64,000 bases of DNA from Novosphingobium lindaniclasticum LE124 (GCF_000445125.1 NZ_ATHL01000054.1:49247-113246); one strand, 5' to 3'. Shown: positions 49,286 to 60,266, numbered from the stretch's first letter. A program made the numbers and translations. The notes: generated by a model not told the origin, from the letters alone.

Positions 49286-49720
49286 TTACTCGCCGCCAAG
49301 GTGCGAGGTGTCGCCGAGGCGAGCCACGACCTTGGTCTTGATCGGCAGCTTCATCGCAGCGCGGCTGAAAGCCTCGGCTGCGAGGGGGCCAGCGACGCCG
49401 TCCAGTTCGAACAGGATGCGGCCCGGCTTGACGCGGGCAGCCCAGTATTCGACCGAACCCTTGCCCTTACCCTGACGGACTTCTGCAGGCTTCTTCGAAA
49501 CCGGCACGTCGGGGAAAACGCGGATCCAGAGACGGCCCTGGCGCTTGATGTGACGCGTGATCGCGCGGCGAGCCGCTTCGATCTGGCGGGCGGTGATCCG
49601 CTCCGGCTCGAGGGCCTTGAGGCCGTACGAGCCGAAGTTCAGGTCGGTGCCACCCTTGGCATCACCCTTGATCCGGCCCTTGAAGGCCTTGCGGAACTTG
49701 GTCTTCTTCGGTTGCAGCAT
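49286..49720 (-). CDS. rplP: 50S ribosomal protein L16
   Basis: 144 aa (E. coli 136). It starts [20 protein letters not shown] and has the blocks [20 protein letters not shown] and [20 protein letters not shown]. It helps place the A-site tRNA and the 50S core. It follows rpsC by five bases. Confidence 0.98.
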   Translation of the reverse strand: MLQPKKTKFRKAFKGRIKGDAKGGTDLNFGSYGLKALEPERITARQIEAARRAITRHIKRQGRLWIRVFPDVPVSKKPAEVRQGKGKGSVEYWAARVKPGRILFELDGVAGPLAAEAFSRAAMKLPIKTKVVARLGDTSHLGGE

Positions 49721-49725
49721 GACTC

Positions 49726-50436
49726 TTAGTTCCTGCGGTCATCGCGTGCCGGACGCACGCCGGAGGTCTGCGCCTCCATCATCAGGCGGTCCTGCGCCAT
49801 CGGGTCGTGGCCAAGGATTTCGCCCTTGAAGATCCAGACCTTGATGCCGATGATGCCATAGGCGGTCAGCGCCTCGGCTTCGGCATAGTCGATGTTGGCA
49901 CGCAGGGTGTGAAGCGGCACGCGGCCTTCGCGGTACCATTCGGTACGCGCGATTTCCGCACCACCAAGGCGACCACCGCAGGTGATCTTGATGCCTTCGG
50001 CGCCGAGACGAAGAGCCGACTGAACGGCGCGCTTCATCGCACGGCGGAACGCCACACGGCGGATCAACTGATCGGCGATGCCCTGGGCGACGAGCTTGGA
50101 GTCGATTTCCGGCTTGCGGATTTCGACAATGTTCAGCTTCACTTCGCTCGAGGTCATCTTCGCAAGCTGCTTGCGCAGCTTCTCGATGTCCGCGCCCTTC
50201 TTGCCGATGATGACACCGGGGCGGGCAGCGTAGATCGAGATGCGGCACAGCTTGGCCGGACGCTCAATGACCACCTTGGAGACCGCAGCCTGGGGCACCG
50301 TCTCCATGATGAACTTGCGGATCTTGAGGTCTTCCTCAAGCAGCTTGCCGTAGTCCCGGCCTTCCGCGAACCAGCGGCTGTCCCAGGTACGGTTGATCTG
50401 CAGACGCAGACCGATCGGATTGCTCTTGTGACCCAT
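49726..50436 (-). CDS. rpsC: 30S ribosomal protein S3
   Basis: 236 aa (E. coli 233). It begins [20 protein letters not shown]; the KH domain includes [20 protein letters not shown], and the C-terminal domain has [20 protein letters not shown]. It lines the mRNA entry with S4 and S5. It is three bases after rplV. Confidence 0.98.
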   Translation of the reverse strand: MGHKSNPIGLRLQINRTWDSRWFAEGRDYGKLLEEDLKIRKFIMETVPQAAVSKVVIERPAKLCRISIYAARPGVIIGKKGADIEKLRKQLAKMTSSEVKLNIVEIRKPEIDSKLVAQGIADQLIRRVAFRRAMKRAVQSALRLGAEGIKITCGGRLGGAEIARTEWYREGRVPLHTLRANIDYAEAEALTAYGIIGIKVWIFKGEILGHDPMAQDRLMMEAQTSGVRPARDDRRN

Positions 50437-50439
50437 GGC

Positions 50440-50817
50440 TCAGGCCTCCTCGACTTCGCGAACGACGATCCGCAGGCGCGAGAACGGCTTGAGGATCCGG
50501 GTGGACTTGCCGCGACCGCGAGCGTGGAAACGCTTCATGGTGATCGACTTGCCGACCGACGCCTCGGCGACGACGAGCGCGTCGACGTCGAGGTTGTGGT
50601 TGTTTTCCGCATTCGCGATCGCCGATGCGAGGATCTTGCGGGCGTCCTGGGCCATCGCCTTCTTGGAGAAGGCCAGGATGTTCATCGCGTCCTCGGCACG
50701 GCGGCCACGGATGAGGGCGGCGACGAGGTTGAGCTTCTGGGCGGAACCACGGATGGTGGTTCCGACCGCAAGAGCTTCCTTCTCGCCTACGCGGCGGGGT
50801 GCTGCCTGCTTGCTCAT
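50440..50817 (-). CDS. rplV: 50S ribosomal protein L22
   Basis: 125 aa (E. coli 110), with about 15 extra residues at the N-terminus ([20 protein letters not shown]). Blocks include [20 protein letters not shown] and [20 protein letters not shown]; the latter forms the tunnel-lining loop region. It overlaps rpsS by one base. Confidence 0.97.
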   Translation of the reverse strand: MSKQAAPRRVGEKEALAVGTTIRGSAQKLNLVAALIRGRRAEDAMNILAFSKKAMAQDARKILASAIANAENNHNLDVDALVVAEASVGKSITMKRFHARGRGKSTRILKPFSRLRIVVREVEEA

Positions 50818-51095
50818 TAGCGCTTGCCCTTCTTGTCGGCAGCGTGGCCGGGGAAGGTGCGCGTGGGCGCGAATTCACCGAGCTTGTGGCCGACCATGTC
50901 CTCGTTGACCGAGACAGGGATGAACTTGTGTCCGTTGTAGACCTGGAAGGTCAGGCCAACGAACTGCGGAAGGATGGTGGAGCGACGCGACCAGGTCTTG
51001 ATCGGAGAAGCCTTTGCACCGGCATCCTGCGCGACCTCGGCCTTCTTGAGAAGGTACAGGTCGACGAAGGGGCCTTTCCAGACGGAACGTGCCAT
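50817..51095 (-). CDS. rpsS: 30S ribosomal protein S19
   Basis: 92 aa, same as E. coli. It starts [20 protein letters not shown] and has the signature [20 protein letters not shown] followed by NGHKFIPV and [13 protein letters not shown]. It forms the 30S head with S13. Confidence 0.98.
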   Translation of the reverse strand: MARSVWKGPFVDLYLLKKAEVAQDAGAKASPIKTWSRRSTILPQFVGLTFQVYNGHKFIPVSVNEDMVGHKLGEFAPTRTFPGHAADKKGKR

Positions 51096-51101
51096 CGTGT
51101 C

Positions 51102-51938
51102 TTACCTCTTCTTCTTGGCGTGGCGCGAACGGATGATCATCTTGTCCGTCTGCTTGTTGTTGCGAGTGCGAGCGCCCTTGGTCGGCTTGCCCCACGGAGT
51201 GACCGGGTGACGGCCGCCCGAGGTACGGCCTTCACCACCACCGTGCGGGTGGTCGACCGGGTTCTTGGCAACACCGCGGGTCAGCGGGCGACGGCCCAGC
51301 CAACGGCCGCGACCGGCCTTGGCGAGGGTCTGGTTGGCGTTGTCGGGATTCGACACGGCCCCAACGGTGCCCATGCAGTCGCCGCGCAGGTAGCGCTGCT
51401 CGCCCGAGTTCAGACGAACGATGACCATGCCGCGGTCACGACCGACGACCTGCACGTAGGTGCCTGCCGAACGGGCGATCTGACCACCCTTGCCGGGCTT
51501 CATCTCGACGTTGTGGCAGATCGTGCCGACCGGCATCTGCGACAGAAGCATGGCGTTGCCGGGCTTCACGTCAGTCTTCTCACCGGCGACGACGACATCG
51601 CCCACGGCGAGGCGCTGCGGCGCGATGATGTAGGTCAGTTCACCATCCGTGTACTTCACGAGTGCGATGAAAGCGGTGCGGTTGGGATCGTATTCGATAC
51701 GCTCCACGGTCGCTTCCATGTCCCACTTACGACGCTTGAAGTCGATGAAGCGGTACTTCTGCTTGTGGCCGCCAGCGATGCCGCGCGAGGTCACGTGACC
51801 CTTGTTGTTGCGGCCGCCGGTCTTGCTCTTGCCTTCGGTCAGCGCCTTGAGGGGCTTGCCCTTCCAGAGCGACGACTTGTCGACGAGGACCAGGCCGCGA
51901 CGGGCGGGGCTGGTCGGGTTGTAAGTCTTGAGTGCCAT
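51102..51938 (-). CDS. rplB: 50S ribosomal protein L2
   Basis: 278 aa (E. coli 273). It begins [20 protein letters not shown], and the peptidyl-transferase-near region [20 protein letters not shown] is intact, including the conserved His. It is needed for subunit association. It follows rplW by six bases. Confidence 0.98.
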   Translation of the reverse strand: MALKTYNPTSPARRGLVLVDKSSLWKGKPLKALTEGKSKTGGRNNKGHVTSRGIAGGHKQKYRFIDFKRRKWDMEATVERIEYDPNRTAFIALVKYTDGELTYIIAPQRLAVGDVVVAGEKTDVKPGNAMLLSQMPVGTICHNVEMKPGKGGQIARSAGTYVQVVGRDRGMVIVRLNSGEQRYLRGDCMGTVGAVSNPDNANQTLAKAGRGRWLGRRPLTRGVAKNPVDHPHGGGEGRTSGGRHPVTPWGKPTKGARTRNNKQTDKMIIRSRHAKKKR

Positions 51939-51944
51939 CGGAAA

Positions 51945-52256
51945 TTAACCCCGCGCGCCTTCGGTGATGTCAATCGACTGACCTTCGGCCAGCGTGACGA
52001 TCGCCTTCTTCACGTCGCTGCGGCGGTAAGCCTTACCGCGCCAGCGCTTGGTCTTGCCCTTGATGACCAGCGTGTTCACGCCGGTGACCTTGACGTCGAA
52101 CAGAGCCTCGACGGCGGCCTTGATCTCGGGCTTGGTCGCCTTGTCAGCAACCTTGAAGACGACCGCGTTCTGCTCGGAAAGCAGGGTCGACTTCTCGGTG
52201 ATGTGGGGCGAGAGGATCACGTCGAAGTGACGGATATCCACGTTGCTCTTAGCCAT
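51945..52256 (-). CDS. rplW: 50S ribosomal protein L23
   Basis: 103 aa (E. coli 100). It has [40 protein letters not shown] and [20 protein letters not shown]. It docks trigger factor and SRP at the tunnel exit. It overlaps rplD by eight bases. Confidence 0.97.
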   Translation of the reverse strand: MAKSNVDIRHFDVILSPHITEKSTLLSEQNAVVFKVADKATKPEIKAAVEALFDVKVTGVNTLVIKGKTKRWRGKAYRRSDVKKAIVTLAEGQSIDITEGARG

Positions 52257-52875
52257 TGAAACGCGCCTCCAGCTTTTCGACAGCGGCGCGCGTCAGCACC
52301 AGCGTATCGTGCTTCAGGATGTCGTAGACGTTCGCGCCGACAGCCGGGAGCACGTTCACGCCGACGATGTTGCGGGCAGCCAGGGCGAAGCCCTCGTTGA
52401 CCTGCTCACCGTCCATGACGAGAACCTTCTTGCCGAAGTTCGCCTTGGCGAGCTGGCCGGCGAGCGCCTTGGTCTTGGCGTCGGAAACGTCGAGCGAGTC
52501 GACGATCACGAGACCGTTCTGAGCCTTGGCCGAAAGGGCCATCTTCAGACCGAGTGCACGGATCTTCTTGTTCAGCGAAATGTTGAACTCGCGGCGACGG
52601 GCACCGTGAGCCTTACCACCGCCGATGAAGACCGGAGCTGCACGGTCGCCGTGACGCGCCGTACCGCCGCCCTTCTGGCGACCGAACTTCTTGCCTGTGC
52701 GGGCAACGTCCGAACGCTCGCGGGTCGCGCGGGCGATGCCGCGACGGTTTTCGAGCTGCCAGGTAACGACGCGGTGCAGGATGTCCGCGCGCGGCTCGAG
52801 GCCGAACACGTCGTCCGAAAGCTCGATATCGGCGTTGGCGGCCGAACCGTCGATGTTGAGGACCTGAACCTTCAT
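52249..52875 (-). CDS. rplD: 50S ribosomal protein L4
   Basis: 208 aa (E. coli 201). The blocks [20 protein letters not shown] and [20 protein letters not shown] form the tunnel loop. In E. coli L4 represses its own S10 operon by binding the leader; this is relevant to the long rpsJ-rplC gap here. It follows rplC by two bases. Confidence 0.97.
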   Translation of the reverse strand: MKVQVLNIDGSAANADIELSDDVFGLEPRADILHRVVTWQLENRRGIARATRERSDVARTGKKFGRQKGGGTARHGDRAAPVFIGGGKAHGARRREFNISLNKKIRALGLKMALSAKAQNGLVIVDSLDVSDAKTKALAGQLAKANFGKKVLVMDGEQVNEGFALAARNIVGVNVLPAVGANVYDILKHDTLVLTRAAVEKLEARFNG

Positions 52876-52877
52876 GA

Positions 52878-53633
52878 TTAGCCCTCCTGGCCTTCGGTCG
52901 CTTCGGGAGCCGCGGCTTCGGCCGGGGTCACGGCAGCGGCCGTATCATTGGTGTTGGCAACCGACTTGATGCCGGCGGGGTACGGAGCCTCGGCGTGACG
53001 GTTGACCTTGACGGCGTCCGACACGGTGAGCCAGGCGTTCTTCGAACCGGGGACCGAGCCCTTGACGAAGATCAGGCCACGCTCGTCGTCCACGCGGACG
53101 ACTTCGAGGTTCTGCTGGGTGCGCTGACGGTCGCCCATGTGGCCGGCCATCTTCTTGTTCTTGAACACCTTGCCCGGATCCTGACGGTTACCCGTCGAAC
53201 CGTGCGCACGGTGCGAGATCGAAACACCGTGGGTGGCGCGCATACCGCCGAAGCCCCAGCGCTTCATGGCGCCCTGGAAGCCCTTGCCCTGGGTGTGGCC
53301 GCCTACATCGACCAGCTGGCCGGGCACGAAGTGCGAGGCTGCGATCGTGGCGCCGACTTCCAGAAGGGCGTCGTCGGCGACGCGGAATTCCGCGACGCGC
53401 ATCTTCAGGGGAACCTGAGCCTTGGCGAAATGTTCGCGCTGCGGCTTGGCAACGTTCTTCTGCTTTGCTTCGCCCGCACCGAGCTGAACCGCGACGTAGC
53501 CGTCACGATCAGCAGTACGAACCGAAACCACCTGACAGTCTTCAAGTGCCAGGACAGTGACGGGCACATGGCGACCGTCCTCCTGGAACAGGCGGGTCAT
53601 CCCGACTTTCTTGGCGATCACGCCTGTACGCAT
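52878..53633 (-). CDS. rplC: 50S ribosomal protein L3
   Basis: 251 aa (E. coli 209) from the ATG at 53633, which has AGGAGA close upstream; in-frame reading back to 53915 is leader. It starts [20 protein letters not shown] and has [20 protein letters not shown] and [20 protein letters not shown]. The C-terminus carries an Ala/Glu/Thr-rich tail of about 25 residues. Confidence 0.97.
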   Translation of the reverse strand: MRTGVIAKKVGMTRLFQEDGRHVPVTVLALEDCQVVSVRTADRDGYVAVQLGAGEAKQKNVAKPQREHFAKAQVPLKMRVAEFRVADDALLEVGATIAASHFVPGQLVDVGGHTQGKGFQGAMKRWGFGGMRATHGVSISHRAHGSTGNRQDPGKVFKNKKMAGHMGDRQRTQQNLEVVRVDDERGLIFVKGSVPGSKNAWLTVSDAVKVNRHAEAPYPAGIKSVANTNDTAAAVTPAEAAAPEATEGQEG

Positions 53634-53977
53634 GACCTTTCTCCTTACAGAGGCGTACGCAGGACCATCCCTCGCACGCGTGTCCAACCCTGCTATGATA
53701 CGAACCCCGTCCGGGTCAGGTGTTCCCTGCAAGCCCATCATGGACCGCGGAAACGAGACGGGGGACGCATTCCCGACACCTTCCCGAAGGAAGGCAGCGG
53801 AGGTATCCCTTGTGTCCCCGAACCTTTTGTCCGGGGCGCTGTCTCTGCAGGCTGTGGCCCGCAAAGCCGGCCATGGGCCGACAAGGTAATTTGGATCCGA
53901 GGATCCGAATTTCACCGATCGTTTAAAGTCCGATCAAAAGACTGTCGGGGCCGCCGAAGGCAGCCTCGCAAACCGGC
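53634..53977 (-). promoter_or_regulatory. Long structured leader or spacer between rpsJ and rplC
   Basis: These 344 bases hold no convincing gene where E. coli has a short gap. Visible structures on the minus strand: a C(TTCG)G tetraloop hairpin with a 6-bp CCTTCC/GGAAGG stem (53779-53794), a CCCCG/CGGGG hairpin near 53817-53837, a symmetrical GGATCC-containing 11-bp arm pair (53888-53911) and a GGCTGC/GCGGCC hairpin just after the rpsJ stop. It may be a regulatory leader for the rplC part. Confidence 0.5.
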
Positions 53978-54289
53978 TTAGGCCAGCTTGATCTCGACAT
54001 TCACGCCGGCAGCCAGGTCGAGCTTCATCAGAGCGTCGACGGTAGCTGCGTTCGGCTGCACGATGTCAAGCAGGCGCTTGTAGGTGCGGACTTCGAACTG
54101 CTCACGCGACTTCTTGTCGATGTGCGGACCACGGTTGACCGTGAACTTCTCGATCTTCGTCGGCAGGGGAATGGGCCCACGAATCAGAGCGCCGGTGCGA
54201 CGGGCCGTGTCAGCGATTTCACCAGTGGCCTGGTCGAGCACGCGATGGTCAAACGCCTTCAGGCGGATACGGATGTTCTGAGCTTCCAT
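53978..54289 (-). CDS. rpsJ: 30S ribosomal protein S10
   Basis: 103 aa, same as E. coli. It starts [20 protein letters not shown], and [20 protein letters not shown] and [20 protein letters not shown] are diagnostic. S10 is a head protein and also the NusE partner of NusB in antitermination. It is the first gene of the S10 part, 218 bases after tuf. Confidence 0.98.
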   Translation of the reverse strand: MEAQNIRIRLKAFDHRVLDQATGEIADTARRTGALIRGPIPLPTKIEKFTVNRGPHIDKKSREQFEVRTYKRLLDIVQPNAATVDALMKLDLAAGVNVEIKLA

Positions 54290-54348
54290 TACCTACTACC
54301 GATGAGAAAGAGCCAAAGGACGTAAAGTCCCGTCAAATTCGAACCGCG

Positions 54349-54377
54349 CCCCTACACGGGGACGCCGAGTCGATCAA
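54349..54377 (-). promoter_or_regulatory. Candidate promoter for rpsJ
   Basis: On the minus strand TTGATC (54377-54372), a 17-base spacer and TAGGGG (54354-54349), about 60 bases upstream of rpsJ and after the tuf terminator. The -35 is fair and the -10 poor. A promoter is expected here because the terminator ends the str message. Confidence 0.35.
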
Positions 54378-54443
54378 GCCCTAGTTTGCGGGAATCTGCA
54401 GGGCGCCGACAAAGTGTCTTTTGCCCCTACCCTTCCGGACACG

Positions 54444-54475
54444 AAAAGCCCGGGCTTCCTTTCGGAAGCCCGGGC
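54444..54475 (-). terminator. Intrinsic terminator after tuf
   Basis: A 12-bp perfect stem (GCCCGGGCTTCC with GGAAGCCCGGGC, loop GAAA on the minus strand) is followed by TTTTCG. It starts 33 bases past the tuf stop and separates the str and S10 units. Confidence 0.9.
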
Positions 54476-54507
54476 CAATCACTTAGCCGTAGCTGTAGAT
54501 CGACGAA

Positions 54508-55698
54508 TTACTTCGTGATCGTGGCAACGACGCCCGAACCGACGGTGCGGCCGCCTTCGCGGATTGCGAAGCGGAGACCTTCGTCCATGGCGATCGGAGC
54601 GATCAGCTTCACCGACAGCGAAACGTTGTCGCCGGGCATGACCATCTCGGTGCCCTCGGGCAGGATCACTTCGCCGGTCACGTCGGTGGTGCGGAAGTAG
54701 AACTGCGGACGGTAGTTGGCGAAGAACGGCGTGTGACGGCCGCCTTCGTCCTTCGACAGAACGTAGACTTCAGCCGAGAACTCGGTGTGCGGGGTCACGG
54801 TGCCCGGCTTGGCGAGAACCTGGCCACGCTCAACGTCGTCACGCTTCAGGCCGCGCACCAGTGCGCCGATGTTGTCGCCGGCTTCACCCTGGTCGAGCAG
54901 CTTGCGGAACATTTCGACGCCGGTGACCGTGGTCTTCTGCGTGTCGCGGATACCGACGACTTCGACTTCTTCACCAACCTTGACGATGCCGGTTTCGACG
55001 CGGCCGGTGACGACCGTACCACGACCCGAGATCGAGAACACGTCTTCGACGGGCATCAGGAATGCCTTGTCGGTGGGACGCGGGGGCTGCGGGATGAATT
55101 CGTCGACGGCCTTCATCAGCTCGAGGATCGAGTTCTTGCCGATCTCGTCGTCACGGCCTTCGAGAGCGGCCAGGGCCGAACCCTTGACGACGGGGATGTT
55201 GTCGCCGTCGAAGTCGTACGACGAGAGCAGTTCACGAACTTCGAGTTCAACGAGCTCCAGGAGCTCGGCGTCATCGACCTGGTCGACCTTGTTCATGTAC
55301 ACGACGAGCTGCGGCACGCCGACCTGGCGAGCAAGCAGGATGTGCTCGCGGGTCTGCGGCATCGGGCCGTCAGCGGCGTTCACGACCAGGATCGCGCCGT
55401 CCATCTGGGCAGCACCGGTGATCATGTTCTTCACGTAGTCGGCGTGACCCGGGCAATCGACGTGCGCGTAGTGACGGGCGTCGGTCTCGTACTCGACGTG
55501 AGCGGTCGAGATGGTGATGCCGCGCTCGCGCTCTTCCGGAGCCTTGTCGATGTTGGCGAAATCAACGGCTTCACCGCCGAACACTTCCGACATGACCTTG
55601 GTGATGGCAGCCGTCAGGGTCGTCTTGCCGTGGTCGACGTGACCGATGGTGCCGATGTTGCAGTGCGGCTTGTTCCGCTCGAATTTTGCCTTCGCCAT
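54508..55698 (-). CDS. tuf: Elongation factor Tu
   Basis: 396 aa (E. coli 394). GTPase motifs: [24 protein letters not shown] and NKVDQ. It delivers aminoacyl-tRNA to the ribosome. It is the last gene of rpsL-rpsG-fusA-tuf and follows fusA by 90 bases. Confidence 0.99.
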   Translation of the reverse strand: MAKAKFERNKPHCNIGTIGHVDHGKTTLTAAITKVMSEVFGGEAVDFANIDKAPEERERGITISTAHVEYETDARHYAHVDCPGHADYVKNMITGAAQMDGAILVVNAADGPMPQTREHILLARQVGVPQLVVYMNKVDQVDDAELLELVELEVRELLSSYDFDGDNIPVVKGSALAALEGRDDEIGKNSILELMKAVDEFIPQPPRPTDKAFLMPVEDVFSISGRGTVVTGRVETGIVKVGEEVEVVGIRDTQKTTVTGVEMFRKLLDQGEAGDNIGALVRGLKRDDVERGQVLAKPGTVTPHTEFSAEVYVLSKDEGGRHTPFFANYRPQFYFRTTDVTGEVILPEGTEMVMPGDNVSLSVKLIAPIAMDEGLRFAIREGGRTVGSGVVATITK

Positions 55699-55788
55699 TG
55701 TTCAAACCTTCTTTTCGCTTGAAATCGAATCTGCGGGAATGGACGGCGCCCGCTGAAACAGGCGCCGCCCGTAGTCTTATCTTGCCTG

Positions 55789-57873
55789 TTAGGCAAGCTT
55801 CTCCTTGACTTCAGCCGCGACGTTGGCCGGGACTTCGTCGTAATGGGAGAAGAACATCGAGTAGTTTGCACGGCCCTGGGTGAACGAGCGGAGCTGGTTC
55901 ACGTAACCGAACATGTTGGCCAGCGGGACCATGGATTCCACGACCTGGGCGTTGCCGCGGCTGTCGGTACCCTGGATCTGCCCACGACGGCTGTTCATGT
56001 CGCCGATGACGTCGCCGAGGTATTCCTCGGGGGTGACGACTTCGACCTTCATGATCGGCTCGAGCAGCTTGATGCCGGCCTTCTGGGCGACTTCACGCAT
56101 AGCACCGCGACCGGCGATTTCGAAGGCCAGGGCAGACGAGTCGACGTCGTGGTAGGCACCGTCGTAGAGGACGATGTCGAAGTCGATGATCGGGAAGCCG
56201 ACCAGCGAACCCGAGGCAGCGGTTTCGCGCATGCCCTTTTCGATCGCGGGGATATATTCCTTCGGAATGTTACCGCCCTTGATCTCGTCCTTGAAGGTGA
56301 TGCCCGCACCGCGCTCGCCCGGCGTGACCTTGATCTTCACGCGGCCGAACTGACCGGTACCGCCCGACTGCTTCTTGTGGGTGTAGTCCACATCGACAGC
56401 CTTGGCGAGGTATTCGCGATAGGCGACCTGCGGAGCGCCGACGTTGGCTTCGACCTTGAACTCGCGACGCATGCGGTCGACGATGATGTCCAGGTGAAGT
56501 TCGCCCATGCCCTTGATGATCGTCTGGCCCGACTCGTGGTCGGTAGAGACGCGGAACGAGGGATCCTCGGCCGAGAGACGGTTGAGCGCGACGCCCATCT
56601 TCTCCTGGTCGGCCTTGGTCTTCGGTTCCACCGAGAGTTCGATGACCGGCTCGGGGAATTCCATGCGTTCGAGAACGATCGGCGCCTTTTCCGCGCAGAG
56701 CGTGTCGCCCGTGGTGGTTTCCTTCATGCCGGCAAGAGCAACGATGTCGCCCGCGAAGGCTTCTTCGATGTCCTTACGGTCGTTGGCGTGCATTTCGAGA
56801 ATGCGGCCGACCTTTTCCTTCTTGCCCTTCACCGAGTTCAGGTACGAGCCCTTCGAGAGCGTACCCGAGTAGATGCGGATGAAGGTGAGCGAGCCCACGA
56901 AGGGATCGTTCATGACCTTGAAGGCGAGCGCCGAGAACGGTGCGGTGTCTTCCGGCGGACGGCTGTCGGCCTCGTCGCTGTCGACCTTGACGCCCTGGAC
57001 GTCTTCGATGTCGAGCGGCGAAGGCAGGTAGTCGACGACGGCGTCGAGCAGGGGCTGAACGCCCTTGTTCTTGAACGCCGAACCGCAGACGACCGGCACG
57101 AATGCGTGGCCCAGCGTGCCCTTGCGGATCAGCTTCTTGAGCGTGGCGACGTCCGGCTCATTGCCTTCCAGGTAGGCTTCCATCGCTTCGTCGTCCTGCT
57201 CGACGGCAAGTTCGATGAGCTTGGTGCGGTACTCGGCGGCTTCGTCAGCCAGTTCGGCCGGGATTTCTTCGTAGAAGAATTCGGCGCCGAGCGATTCGTC
57301 CTTCCAGACGATCGCGCGGTTGTGAACCAGGTCGACCAGGCCCTTCAGGTCGGCTTCGAGGCCGATCGGCATGTAAAGCACGGCAGGCGTCGCGCCGAGG
57401 CGGTCGATGATCGACTGCACGCAGTACTTGAAGTTCGCACCGGTGCGGTCGAGCTTGTTGATGAAGCACATGCGTGGAACGCCGTACTTGTCGGCCTGAC
57501 GCCATACGGTTTCGGACTGCGGTTCGACGCCGGCAACGCCGTCGAAGCAGGCGACCGCACCGTCGAGCACGCGCAGCGAGCGTTCGACTTCGATGGTGAA
57601 GTCGACGTGCCCGGGGGTGTCGATGATGTTGATGCGGTATTCCTGGCCCTCGGAGGTCCAGAAGCAGGTCGTCGCAGCCGAGGTGATGGTGATGCCGCGT
57701 TCCTGCTCCTGCTCCATCCAGTCCATGGTCGCAGCGCCGTCGTGGACTTCGCCGATCTTGTAGGACTTGCCGGTGTAGTAGAGGATACGCTCGGTAGTGG
57801 TGGTCTTACCAGCGTCGATGTGCGCCATGATACCGATGTTGCGGTACATGTTCAGCGGATGGCTGCGTGCCAT
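55789..57873 (-). CDS. fusA: Elongation factor G
   Basis: 694 aa (E. coli 704). GTPase motifs: [32 protein letters not shown] and NKLDRTGAN. Domains II-V follow, including the domain IV stretch [18 protein letters not shown]. It drives ribosome translocation. It follows rpsG by 129 bases. Confidence 0.99.
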   Translation of the reverse strand: MARSHPLNMYRNIGIMAHIDAGKTTTTERILYYTGKSYKIGEVHDGAATMDWMEQEQERGITITSAATTCFWTSEGQEYRINIIDTPGHVDFTIEVERSLRVLDGAVACFDGVAGVEPQSETVWRQADKYGVPRMCFINKLDRTGANFKYCVQSIIDRLGATPAVLYMPIGLEADLKGLVDLVHNRAIVWKDESLGAEFFYEEIPAELADEAAEYRTKLIELAVEQDDEAMEAYLEGNEPDVATLKKLIRKGTLGHAFVPVVCGSAFKNKGVQPLLDAVVDYLPSPLDIEDVQGVKVDSDEADSRPPEDTAPFSALAFKVMNDPFVGSLTFIRIYSGTLSKGSYLNSVKGKKEKVGRILEMHANDRKDIEEAFAGDIVALAGMKETTTGDTLCAEKAPIVLERMEFPEPVIELSVEPKTKADQEKMGVALNRLSAEDPSFRVSTDHESGQTIIKGMGELHLDIIVDRMRREFKVEANVGAPQVAYREYLAKAVDVDYTHKKQSGGTGQFGRVKIKVTPGERGAGITFKDEIKGGNIPKEYIPAIEKGMRETAASGSLVGFPIIDFDIVLYDGAYHDVDSSALAFEIAGRGAMREVAQKAGIKLLEPIMKVEVVTPEEYLGDVIGDMNSRRGQIQGTDSRGNAQVVESMVPLANMFGYVNQLRSFTQGRANYSMFFSHYDEVPANVAAEVKEKLA

Positions 57874-58002
57874 GGTGAGAATCCTTAGCAGGAGTGTTTC
57901 GGGAGCAAGGCGGCCTTCAGATAAGACCTCGCCCCCTGAATTAAAAGTGTGACGCCCGGATGACCGCCAACGAAGGGGTCGATCCGGGCGACACCACGCA
58001 CA

Positions 58003-58473
58003 TTACCAGCGGTAGTGCGAGAAGGCGCGGTTCGCGTCCGCCATGCGGTGCGTGTCTTCGCGCTTCTTCACGGCATTGCCGCGGTTGTTGGCAGCATCGA
58101 GCAGCTCGCCCGAGAGACGCGCCGACATGGTGGTCTCGGGACGGTTGCGGGCAGCCGTGATCAGCCAGCGGATGGCGAGAGCCTGGGCGCGCTCCGGACG
58201 GACTTCGACCGGGACCTGGTAGGTCGCACCGCCGACGCGGCGGCTGCGGACTTCGATCTGCGGCTTCACGTTGTTCAGGGCATCGTGGAACAGCTGGACC
58301 GGGTCGGTCTTGGCGCGGGTTTCCATGGTTTCCATGGCGCCATAGACGATCGATTCGGCGACCGACTTCTTACCATCGAGCATGAGGTTGTTCATGAACT
58401 TCGACAGGACCTGATCACCGAACTTGGGATCGGGCAGGATTTCCCGCTTCTCGGGACGACGACGACGTGACAT
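58003..58473 (-). CDS. rpsG: 30S ribosomal protein S7
   Basis: 156 aa. It starts [20 protein letters not shown] and has [20 protein letters not shown] and the C-terminal [10 protein letters not shown]. It nucleates the 30S head; in E. coli it represses the str operon. It follows rpsL by 92 bases. Confidence 0.98.
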   Translation of the reverse strand: MSRRRRPEKREILPDPKFGDQVLSKFMNNLMLDGKKSVAESIVYGAMETMETRAKTDPVQLFHDALNNVKPQIEVRSRRVGGATYQVPVEVRPERAQALAIRWLITAARNRPETTMSARLSGELLDAANNRGNAVKKREDTHRMADANRAFSHYRW

Positions 58474-58565
58474 CGTTGATATTCCTTGTTCTTTCGGGCG
58501 GGAGCGTGCGCATCACCGGCCGGTAAATCTTGTACCGTGCGAGGCGGAAAGCCCCGCGGGCCGGC

Positions 58566-58937
58566 TTACTTCGGACGCTTGGCGCCGTACTTCGAGCGGC
58601 TCTGCTTGCGATCCTTGACGCCCTGGGTGTCGAGCACGCCGCGCAGGATGTGGTAGCGAACGCCGGGAAGGTCGCGGACGCGGCCGCCGCGGATGAGCAC
58701 GACCGAGTGCTCCTGCAGGTTGTGGCCTTCACCCGGGATGTACGAGATGACTTCGCGGCTGTTGGTCAGGCGCACCTTGGCGACCTTGCGGAGAGCCGAG
58801 TTCGGCTTCTTCGGGGTCGTGGTGTAGACGCGGGTGCAAACACCGCGCTTCTGCGGGTTCTGCTCCATCGCAGGAACCTTCGACTTGGCCTTCTGCGGCT
58901 CGCGACCCTTGCGGATCAGCTGGTTGATAGTGGGCAT
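58566..58937 (-). CDS. rpsL: 30S ribosomal protein S12 with Arg at position 88
   Basis: 123 aa (E. coli 124). It starts [20 protein letters not shown]; the decoding loops are [20 protein letters not shown] (Lys43 and Lys44 intact) and [13 protein letters not shown]. The residue at 88, Lys in E. coli, is Arg here (codon CGC at 58676-58674). K88R is a classical streptomycin-resistance change. It is the first gene of the str unit. Confidence 0.98.
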   Translation of the reverse strand: MPTINQLIRKGREPQKAKSKVPAMEQNPQKRGVCTRVYTTTPKKPNSALRKVAKVRLTNSREVISYIPGEGHNLQEHSVVLIRGGRVRDLPGVRYHILRGVLDTQGVKDRKQSRSKYGAKRPK

Positions 58938-59743
58938 CTATACTCTTCTTTCAAATGGGAGTGCGATGGATCCGGACCGGAGCGGCTTCCCGTCGAAACA
59001 GGCGGCACCGGCGCGAACCCTTCGCACCCCAAGGGGCTGTCCGACACCAAGCCCGGAGCATCTGAAAGGACGGAATATTTTCGAGAGATCACGCCGAAGC
59101 GCCCGAGTGCCCCTAACCTGCCTGCGCCCGACCGAAGCCGTGCCCGCTGGCGGTTCGCACCTGGCGACCGTCGAACGTGAGCCGAAAAACACTCCACCCG
59201 GCCGTTAGCACCGGATTACTTTGCCCTGCGCCTTCCCGTAGGAACACCCTTTTCGCGACTCGGCGAAAGAAGGCTTCGAACCGCCCTTCCCGCAGCCATG
59301 CTGCGGGGAAAGGCCCGGAAAAGCTGACAGGACAATGTTCAGCTCTATGTCGTTTCCTGCAAGAACACCCGCAGGAGATGCGCGCCCTTAGGAGATTTGG
59401 CGCGGCGGGTCAAGGAAATCGGGACGCGAGCATGGCCGACGCCCGATGCGGTCGGCTCGCGGAAATCGCTTGGAGCAGCCGGTCGCCTCCGCTGCGCCGA
59501 CCTTGATGACAAACAGTTCGCGGAGAGATGCCAAGAGGTCATCCTTGCGGGAAAGCCGCCCGCATTCCCATGCTCGCGTATTTGCGTCCTCCCGGACTTG
59601 ATCCGGAACCGCCAGGTACTCTTGAGGCGAGAGCTTGCGATGGGCCACTGCTGCCTTCAGGCTTCGAGCGGCCCTGCCAGCGGTCCCGGATCAAGTCCGG
59701 GACGGTGGCCGGATCGAACGGAAGCTAGGCGCTACTTCATGCC
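58938..59743. other. Gene-poor stretch upstream of rpsL
   Basis: About 800 bases without a convincing gene. It must hold the str-operon promoter, but no strong -35/-10 pair was found by eye. A perfect 8-bp hairpin (CCCGCAGC, loop CAT, GCTGCGGG) lies at 59289-59307 without a T-run. Open frames here on both strands lack start signals, family similarity or coding pattern. Palindromic repeats lie toward its right end. Confidence 0.5.
59591..59703. repeat. Pair of REP-like palindromes, one imperfect
   Basis: The right copy (59683-59703) is GTCCCGGA, loop TCAAG, TCCGGGAC, a perfect 8-bp palindrome. The left copy (59591-59606, CCCGGACTTGATCCGG) is the same motif in opposite orientation. Palindromes with the core CCCGGATCAAGTCCGGG are, to my knowledge, common in sphingomonad intergenic regions. 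The pair could fold into a large hairpin. Confidence 0.7.
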
Positions 59744-59821
59744 TAGGCGCCGCGCAGCCGCTCTTCCGGAGCCGGAATTGGCGACTTCAATCTGAAAGCG
59801 GCCTGACCAGACCCGCCCCCA
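59744..59821 (+). repeat. Direct repeat, copy 1 (diverged)
   Basis: Begins AGGCGCCGCGCAGCCGC, has CCGGAGCCGGAATTGGCG and CTGAAAGCGGCCTGACC, and ends in CCCGCCCC. It matches the middle and end of copies 2 and 3 but is shorter and more diverged. It lies before the first small membrane-protein gene. Confidence 0.6.
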
Positions 59822-59940
59822 GATGGGACGTTGGCATGAACTTCATGCACCGCCTTTGAGCATGTCTCGCAACCGCATTTTTGCGATTTATCCGCAAATT
59901 TGGTAGCGAAGTGAATTCGCGTTACCGCAAGGAAGCTGCT

Positions 59941-60216
59941 GTGTATTACATCTTGCTCTTGCTCACTTTCCTCGCAGCTTGGGTCCTATCGAGGTGGTGC
60001 GGCTCGATGGATCTATCAGCCCGGACGATTACTCGTACTGCAATTGGTCTATTTCCCACCGCCCTGATCGTTTTGCTTGCCTTGAAGTCGGCGATGGACG
60101 GCTATGATTTACAGGAACCTAAATTAATCTATCTGGCTGTTTGGAGCCTTCCCGTGACGCTTTCCTCAGCTTGCGGGGCTTGGCTTGCGACACGGAAACG
60201 TCACATTCCGAACTGA
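59941..60216 (+). CDS. Small membrane protein of unknown function
   Basis: 91 aa from the GTG at 59941, preceded by AAGGA at the right distance; a TTG at 59881 would add 20 residues. About three hydrophobic segments (YYILLLLTFLAAWVL, TAIGLFPTALIVLLAL, LIYLAVWSLPVTLSSACG). The base composition is visibly lower in GC than surrounding genes. No family recognised. It is flanked by repeat copies 1 and 2. Confidence 0.6.
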   Translation: MYYILLLLTFLAAWVLSRWCGSMDLSARTITRTAIGLFPTALIVLLALKSAMDGYDLQEPKLIYLAVWSLPVTLSSACGAWLATRKRHIPN

Positions 60217-60266
60217 ACGGGTGTTGCAGCAGCCGAGGCAGATTGCGTCGAGGTAAGATGCCTAAC

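Noticed and set aside
54325..54350. GGTTCGAAT, similar to a tRNA T-loop, on the minus strand before rpsJ
   Set aside because: No acceptor, D or anticodon stems fit around it.
59388..59648. An 86-codon minus-strand frame in the gap upstream of rpsL
   Set aside because: Part of it is the REP-like palindrome in translation (PDQVR), with no start signal or family similarity.
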